This document shows positions 19,134 through 23,032 of a stretch of DNA of 23,032 nt, one piece after another. Origin of the DNA: a virus; the IMG/VR virus record IMGVR_UViG_3300025889_007657, positions 1 through 23,032 of that record, one strand, 5' to 3'. The translations under genes were made by a program, and so were the position numbers. Below the pieces are notes generated by a model that saw nothing but the letters and a program-made list of their open reading frames with translations, had not been told where the DNA came from and ran no database searches. Numbering within the stretch: the first letter of the stretch is position 1; every line of letters starts with the position of its first letter.

Positions 19134-19982
19134 ATGATTGATGCTTACATGCTAGTGGATTTTAACAATCCACTCTCTTTGCAATATATGAATTTATCTT
19201 TGGAGTCTTTCTCTGCTGTAGATGATATAGTAAAAATTACCCCTGTACAGTGTACGACTCCAGAAACTCTCCCTATAAGGTTCCAAAAAAACGAGGAACC
19301 TTTGCCACCTTACATAGACAGAAACAACCCCAACGATGTTTTAAGACCAAGATATTTTGGTGGAAGTTTTTGTGATACTGGTACATATCAAGCAATTATG
19401 TATTCTCAGTACCAATTAATACAAAGGATAGCAAACGGAGAACCAATTGCTATTATGGAGCATGACGCTGCTCTTGTGAACGAAGATTCTTTCAGGGAAA
19501 TGGTTGATTTATTTTGGGCACAGGTTGATGTGTTTATTCCTGGTGCTTGTTTAGAATTTTTTGGTTTAAGTCAGAAGTATGCTAAATGGATGGTTGATGT
19601 GTTAGACAACTTCCCTACTTTTGGTAAACCCAATTCCCATCATAACAGACTTTCTGGAGCGTATGGTATTATTTCATCTTGTATGCAAAAAGAAAAATTT
19701 GACTTTGACATGTCCTGTAATTTCCTCTTACCAACAAAAAGATCCAACTTGGATAAAATCTGTCTGTCTTTCATACCTAGAAACTCAGAATATGGAATAG
19801 GACATTTATTCGACCCTGCTTGTAAACAATTTTTATTTGACACTTTAGAAAATACTAACGAAATGGTATATGATTTAAATGCTAAAAACCACGATCATGA
19901 TGTTGGCGTTGATGCTAATACTGTTAGTGGATATTACTGGTCTAGAGATTTTGTAGTTGTTGAAAAGCCAAAAGAAATATAG
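19134..19982 (+). CDS. Putative glycosyltransferase-like protein between regA and 43
   Basis: A 282-aa protein. It opens MIDAYMLVDFNNPLSLQYMN, a strand like the first one of a GT-A fold. GEPIAIMEHDAALV (about 102-115) resembles the acidic metal-site motif of family 25-like LPS glycosyltransferases (typically EDD or EHD). A His/Asn-rich region (FGKPNSHHNRLSGAYGII) follows, and the last part holds DHDVGVDANTVSG. Base composition is clearly more AT-rich than the neighbours, suggesting separate acquisition. No ribosome site is seen before ATG 19134, 3 bases after the regA stop. The glycosyltransferase label is a moderate guess; the frame itself is well supported. Confidence 0.5.
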   Translation: MIDAYMLVDFNNPLSLQYMNLSLESFSAVDDIVKITPVQCTTPETLPIRFQKNEEPLPPYIDRNNPNDVLRPRYFGGSFCDTGTYQAIMYSQYQLIQRIANGEPIAIMEHDAALVNEDSFREMVDLFWAQVDVFIPGACLEFFGLSQKYAKWMVDVLDNFPTFGKPNSHHNRLSGAYGIISSCMQKEKFDFDMSCNFLLPTKRSNLDKICLSFIPRNSEYGIGHLFDPACKQFLFDTLENTNEMVYDLNAKNHDHDVGVDANTVSGYYWSRDFVVVEKPKEI

Positions 19983-19988
19983 TATACT
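19960..19988 (+). promoter_or_regulatory. sigma70-type promoter TTGAAA-17-TATACT before gene 43
   Basis: TTGAAA (19960-19965), 17 bases, TATACT (19983-19988). Transcription would start at about 19995-19996, at or beside the A of the gene 43 ATG, which would make a leaderless message. The -10 is inside a 14-base palindrome. Confidence 0.55.
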
Positions 19989-19991
19989 ATA
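19978..19991 (+). repeat. 14-bp perfect palindrome upstream of gene 43
   Basis: TATAGTATACTATA is its own reverse complement. It covers the stop codon of the preceding gene and the -10 element, and ends 4 bases before the gene 43 ATG. As RNA it folds into a 5-bp stem with a UAUA loop. As DNA it is a possible operator. Confidence 0.7.
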
Positions 19992-19995
19992 GTCT

Positions 19996-22515
19996 ATGAG
20001 ATTCTATACTAATATTTCCCGCATAGGTAACAGCATTTGTTATCGAGGATACAAGGATGGTGTCCGAGAGCAATTCAGAGATTCCTTCAATCCTGTCATG
20101 TATTTGACCTCTCGTAAAACTGATTGTGAGTGGCGAACTCTTGATGGTCGTTGCGTCGAACCTATGGTGTTTGACAGTATGTCTGAAGCGACCGACTTTG
20201 CAAAACGTTATGAAAACGTTGATTCCCTCGAAGCACACGGTAATACCAACTTTGCCGCTCAGTACATTCAAAAGAATTATCCGAAAGACATACAATACGA
20301 TTCTTCTGTAATCAAGATAGCAAACATTGATATCGAGGTTGCCTCAGATGATGGATTCCCAGAACCAGAACGTGCTGATGCTGAGGTACAATCGATTTGT
20401 TTGAAATACTTTGGCAAAAAGACAGTTTACATCTGGGCACTCGAAGAAAAATACGATCCATTCAAAACTCAGCTGGACATTAATCCTGAAGATATTATCT
20501 TCATCAAGTGCGATGGCGAACTTGATCTGATATTAAAATTTATTCAGTTCTGGAATCATAAAGATACCTGCCCAGACGTTGTAACAGGTTGGAACGTGCG
20601 TATGTTTGACCTGCCCTATCTTATCAATCGAACTAACCGATTGATTGGTGTTGACACTTCCAAGAAAATGTCTCCTTGGAACATGGTTCGCGAAAAACAA
20701 GTCAGTCTACAGGGTAGGACTCAACAGGTTTATGATATTGTAGGCATTGAGCAGTTGGATTACTGGGACTTGTTCCAAAAGTTTGGTGTTTATTCCTATG
20801 GTGTGCAAGAGTCTTACAAACTCGATCATATCTCCAACGTGGTACTCGGTGAAAAGAAACTGTCATACGAAGAGCATGGCAATCTGTACACGCTGTATAA
20901 AGAGGACTACCAGAAGTTTATTGATTATAATATCAAAGACGTTTTGTTAGTAGAACGCATTGACGAGAAGATGGGTCTGATCGACCTCGCTATGACTATT
21001 GCTTACAAGGGTGGTTGTAACTATCAGGAAGCATTCGGTACTACGCAACTCTGGGACACCTACATTTATCGCGAACTTTGTAGTCGTAAGATTGTTGTCC
21101 CTCCCAAAATGGATCATGGTAAAGTCGACTTTGGTGGTGGTTTTGTAAAGGCACCACAAATTGGTCGCCACTCTTGGGTTGTTTCTTTTGACTTGAACTC
21201 TCTGTACCCTCATCTTATCATGCAGTACAATATGTCTCCTGAGACTATCGTGCCAACTCGCACCTCTGGTGTTACTGTAGACAACTGCCTTGATAAAACT
21301 CGTCCCGATTCTAAATCCCCAACGGATTGTATCGCCGCCAACGGTGTTCACTTCAGCAAAGATGAACGTGGTGTTCTTCCCTCTATTATTGATGGGTTGT
21401 ATTCTGAAAGAAAGCAGATTAAAAAGAATATGCTTGGTGCACAATCTCAGGTTGAAAAAGGTGTTGCTGGTGCTGAGAAAGAGATAACGAAACTCGACAC
21501 TCAGCAGATGGCGATTAAGATTATGATGAACTCACTCTATGGTGCACTCGGCAACAGGTGGTTCAGATACTATGACATTCGCATGGCAGAGGCAATTACC
21601 ATGTCAGGTCAGTTGTCCATCCGCTGGGCAGAAAAGGCAGTGAACGAGTATATGAACAAGATCGTTGGTACTAAAGACTTTGACTATGTTATCGCGATTG
21701 ACACTGACTCGGTGTATGTAAACTTCGGTCCGCTCGTTGACAAGATGGGTCTAACCGACACTAAACAGATAGTGAAAGTGCTGTCGCAGATTGGTGAAGA
21801 GAAGTTTGAACCACTGTTTGAGCGATCATACTCTGACCTTGCCAACTACATGAACGCATACGCCAACAAGATGGTGATGGGTCGTGAGGCAATCGCCGAT
21901 GCTGGTATCTGGACTGCCAAGAAACGCTACATCCTCAACGTGCACAACAACGAGGGTGTCCAGTATGCCAAACCTAAATTGAAGATCATGGGTATCGAGG
22001 CAGTCAAGTCATCCACTCCCGCCTCCTGTCGTGATGCACTGAAGGGTCTGTTCAAGGTGATGATCACTGGCACTGAGAAGCAGACGCAGGACGCCATTAA
22101 ACTATTCAAAAATCATTTTAAAAGTCTCTCCCCTGATGAAGTCGCATTCCCTCGTGGTGTGTCAGACATAGGAAAATGGCGAGATGCCTCGACAGTGTAC
22201 AAGAAAGGTTGTCCGATCCACGTCCGTGGTTCTCTATTATACAACAAATTACTACTTGACAATAGGTTAGAAAAAAGGTATAATACTATCAAAGATGGCG
22301 AGAAGATTAAATTCCTCTATCTTGACAAGAAGAACCCTATGAAGGAAAACGTGATAGCATTCTATGATTTCCTTCCGAAAGAGTTTGGATTACACAAATA
22401 TATTGATTATGATACACAATTTGAGAAGGCATTTCTCGCCGTTGTTCGCCCAGTCTTGGAGGCGATCGGTTGGACAGAGGAGGAAGTCATCTCGCTTGAG
22501 GACTTTTTTGGGTAA
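19996..22515 (+). CDS. 43: Family B DNA polymerase, T4 gp43-like
   Basis: An 839-aa polymerase, slightly shorter than T4 gp43 (898 aa). The N-terminus (MRFYTNISRIGNSICYR) matches the T4 start. All exonuclease motifs are intact: D112/E114 in NIDIEVA, D205 in NVRMFDLPY, and D315 in YNIKDVLL. Polymerase motifs: A, SFDLNSLYP with D399; B, KIMMNSLYG starting at K508; C, IDTDSVYV with D569/D571; and AKKRY. The enzyme should therefore be both replicative and proofreading. The C-terminus ends ISLEDFFG, plausible for clamp binding (hydrophobic plus FF). No ribosome site is visible before ATG 19996, where a palindrome and promoter lie. The stop overlaps the next ATG (TAATG, 22513-22517). Confidence 0.96.
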   Translation: MRFYTNISRIGNSICYRGYKDGVREQFRDSFNPVMYLTSRKTDCEWRTLDGRCVEPMVFDSMSEATDFAKRYENVDSLEAHGNTNFAAQYIQKNYPKDIQYDSSVIKIANIDIEVASDDGFPEPERADAEVQSICLKYFGKKTVYIWALEEKYDPFKTQLDINPEDIIFIKCDGELDLILKFIQFWNHKDTCPDVVTGWNVRMFDLPYLINRTNRLIGVDTSKKMSPWNMVREKQVSLQGRTQQVYDIVGIEQLDYWDLFQKFGVYSYGVQESYKLDHISNVVLGEKKLSYEEHGNLYTLYKEDYQKFIDYNIKDVLLVERIDEKMGLIDLAMTIAYKGGCNYQEAFGTTQLWDTYIYRELCSRKIVVPPKMDHGKVDFGGGFVKAPQIGRHSWVVSFDLNSLYPHLIMQYNMSPETIVPTRTSGVTVDNCLDKTRPDSKSPTDCIAANGVHFSKDERGVLPSIIDGLYSERKQIKKNMLGAQSQVEKGVAGAEKEITKLDTQQMAIKIMMNSLYGALGNRWFRYYDIRMAEAITMSGQLSIRWAEKAVNEYMNKIVGTKDFDYVIAIDTDSVYVNFGPLVDKMGLTDTKQIVKVLSQIGEEKFEPLFERSYSDLANYMNAYANKMVMGREAIADAGIWTAKKRYILNVHNNEGVQYAKPKLKIMGIEAVKSSTPASCRDALKGLFKVMITGTEKQTQDAIKLFKNHFKSLSPDEVAFPRGVSDIGKWRDASTVYKKGCPIHVRGSLLYNKLLLDNRLEKRYNTIKDGEKIKFLYLDKKNPMKENVIAFYDFLPKEFGLHKYIDYDTQFEKAFLAVVRPVLEAIGWTEEEVISLEDFFG
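22256..22284 (+). promoter_or_regulatory. Perfect sigma70 promoter inside gene 43
   Basis: TTGACA (22256-22261), a 17-base spacer and TATAAT (22279-22284): both hexamers and spacing are ideal. It lies within the gp43 coding region about 230 bases before the next gene at 22515, which it would drive separately. Confidence 0.7.
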
Positions 22516-23032
22516 TGTATTCCCTGACAATTTTTCGTAATGCGTTCGACAATAAAACGCACAGAAAGATGGACTTTCCCGATTGGGAAGGTCTTGTCGC
22601 ATTGCTAGAAAAATTGAGTAAAGTTTCCCTATCAGGAAAGAAAGAAGCGCAACTGATCAGTCCAGCAGTTTACAAAGAAGGGACCACACGTGCTAACAAA
22701 AATGTTGAATGCTGGGCAAACTGGGCATGTGTTGATGTCGACGATTATGAAGGGGACATAGAAGATGTACTTAATCGGTTTTCAAATAATAACATTGTGG
22801 TTTACTCTACTGCTTCATCTACACCTGAAAAAATTAAATTCAGAATTGTCTTTGATCTCGATAGAGCAGTTGGAAAAGAAGAGATCAAAAAATTCTGGTT
22901 TGCTCTTAATAAATCCATTGGCGATCTTGGAGACGCACAGACAAAAGACAGTTCGCGAATGTATTACATCCCAGCGGATTACGTTGATGCTTTTAATTTT
23001 TTCTACACTAGGACTGGCGAACCAATTTCTGT
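22515..23032 (+). CDS. Possible archaeo-eukaryotic-primase-like protein, 3' end beyond window
   Basis: The frame is open from ATG 22515 to the window end (172 codons, no stop). It overlaps the gp43 stop by TAATG. Landmarks are WANWACVDVDDYEGD (67-81) with D74/D76 like the hDhD metal site of AEP-type primases, VVYSTASS (95-102), KIKFRIVFDLDRAV (106-119), and QTKDSSRMYYIPADY (142-156). The order DxD, small/Ser motif, then RIVFDLD fits replication-initiator or primase domains of mobile elements, but no histidine is seen in motif II. In T4 and most relatives, 43 is followed by uvsX. This is not RecA-like: no Walker A is seen in the visible part. The assignment is tentative; a replication role fits the position. 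Confidence 0.5.
   Translation, partial: MYSLTIFRNAFDNKTHRKMDFPDWEGLVALLEKLSKVSLSGKKEAQLISPAVYKEGTTRANKNVECWANWACVDVDDYEGDIEDVLNRFSNNNIVVYSTASSTPEKIKFRIVFDLDRAVGKEEIKKFWFALNKSIGDLGDAQTKDSSRMYYIPADYVDAFNFFYTRTGEPIS

Noticed and set aside
1-23032. CRISPR array, insertion sequence, integrase or attachment site
   Set aside because: No regularly spaced repeats, transposase or recombinase motifs, or tRNA-duplicating ends were seen.

Overview
The window is part of the genome of a lytic, T4-type myovirus, most likely of marine origin with a gammaproteobacterial host. The replication proteins are recognisable T4 relatives: gp45 sliding clamp, gp44 and gp62 clamp loader, RegA translational repressor and gp43 family B DNA polymerase. 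T4-type late promoters (TATAAATA) occur twice, alongside many good sigma70-like promoters with 16-17 bp spacers. All genes lie on the + strand, are tightly packed and often overlap (ATGA, TAATG). No stretch over 300 bases lacks a gene. The marine and host assignments are inferences from gene content.

Layout. (1) 1-357: the end of a GNAT acetyltransferase. (2) 486-3523: a four-gene operon behind a near-perfect sigma70 promoter. It encodes a ParB-like protein, a protein resembling the alpha-glutamyl/putrescinyl-thymine pyrophosphorylase (amino acid:DNA transferase) family, a small unknown protein and a P-loop kinase resembling 5-hydroxymethyluracil DNA kinases. Together they look like a thymine hypermodification module. 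(3) 3603-7439: a 55-aa protein, then a CobT-like protein with HExxH and VWA domains and its MoxR/CobS-like AAA+ partner, with related promoter cassettes before each gene. (4) 7486-9268: sliding clamp, a small unknown protein, an aspartyl/asparaginyl beta-hydroxylase-like protein, tRNA-Pro(UGG) and a small winged-helix-like protein, closed by a terminator. (5) 9435-13729: a late-promoter cassette of nine proteins, five with signal peptides and four with membrane segments, including one with an EF-hand. (6) 13730-16051: an early-type promoter, a structured leader, a 68-aa protein, a beta-ketoacyl-ACP synthase with an intact Cys-His-His triad and a GT2-like glycosyltransferase. (7) 16084-23032: gp44, three cargo genes including a sugar-nucleotide epimerase-like protein, gp62, RegA, a possible glycosyltransferase, gp43 and the start of a primase-like gene.

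How it fits together. The core is the T4 replisome order 45-44-62-regA-43, broken up by accessory genes at nearly every junction. The largest insert, about 8 kb between 45 and 44, carries the envelope cassette and the ketoacyl synthase. Accessory functions point to covalent modification: of phage DNA (486-3523), of protein (hydroxylase, acetyltransferase) and of sugar or acyl chains (epimerase, glycosyltransferases, ketoacyl synthase). The last group could act on phage DNA or on the host surface. The sequence alone does not decide which.
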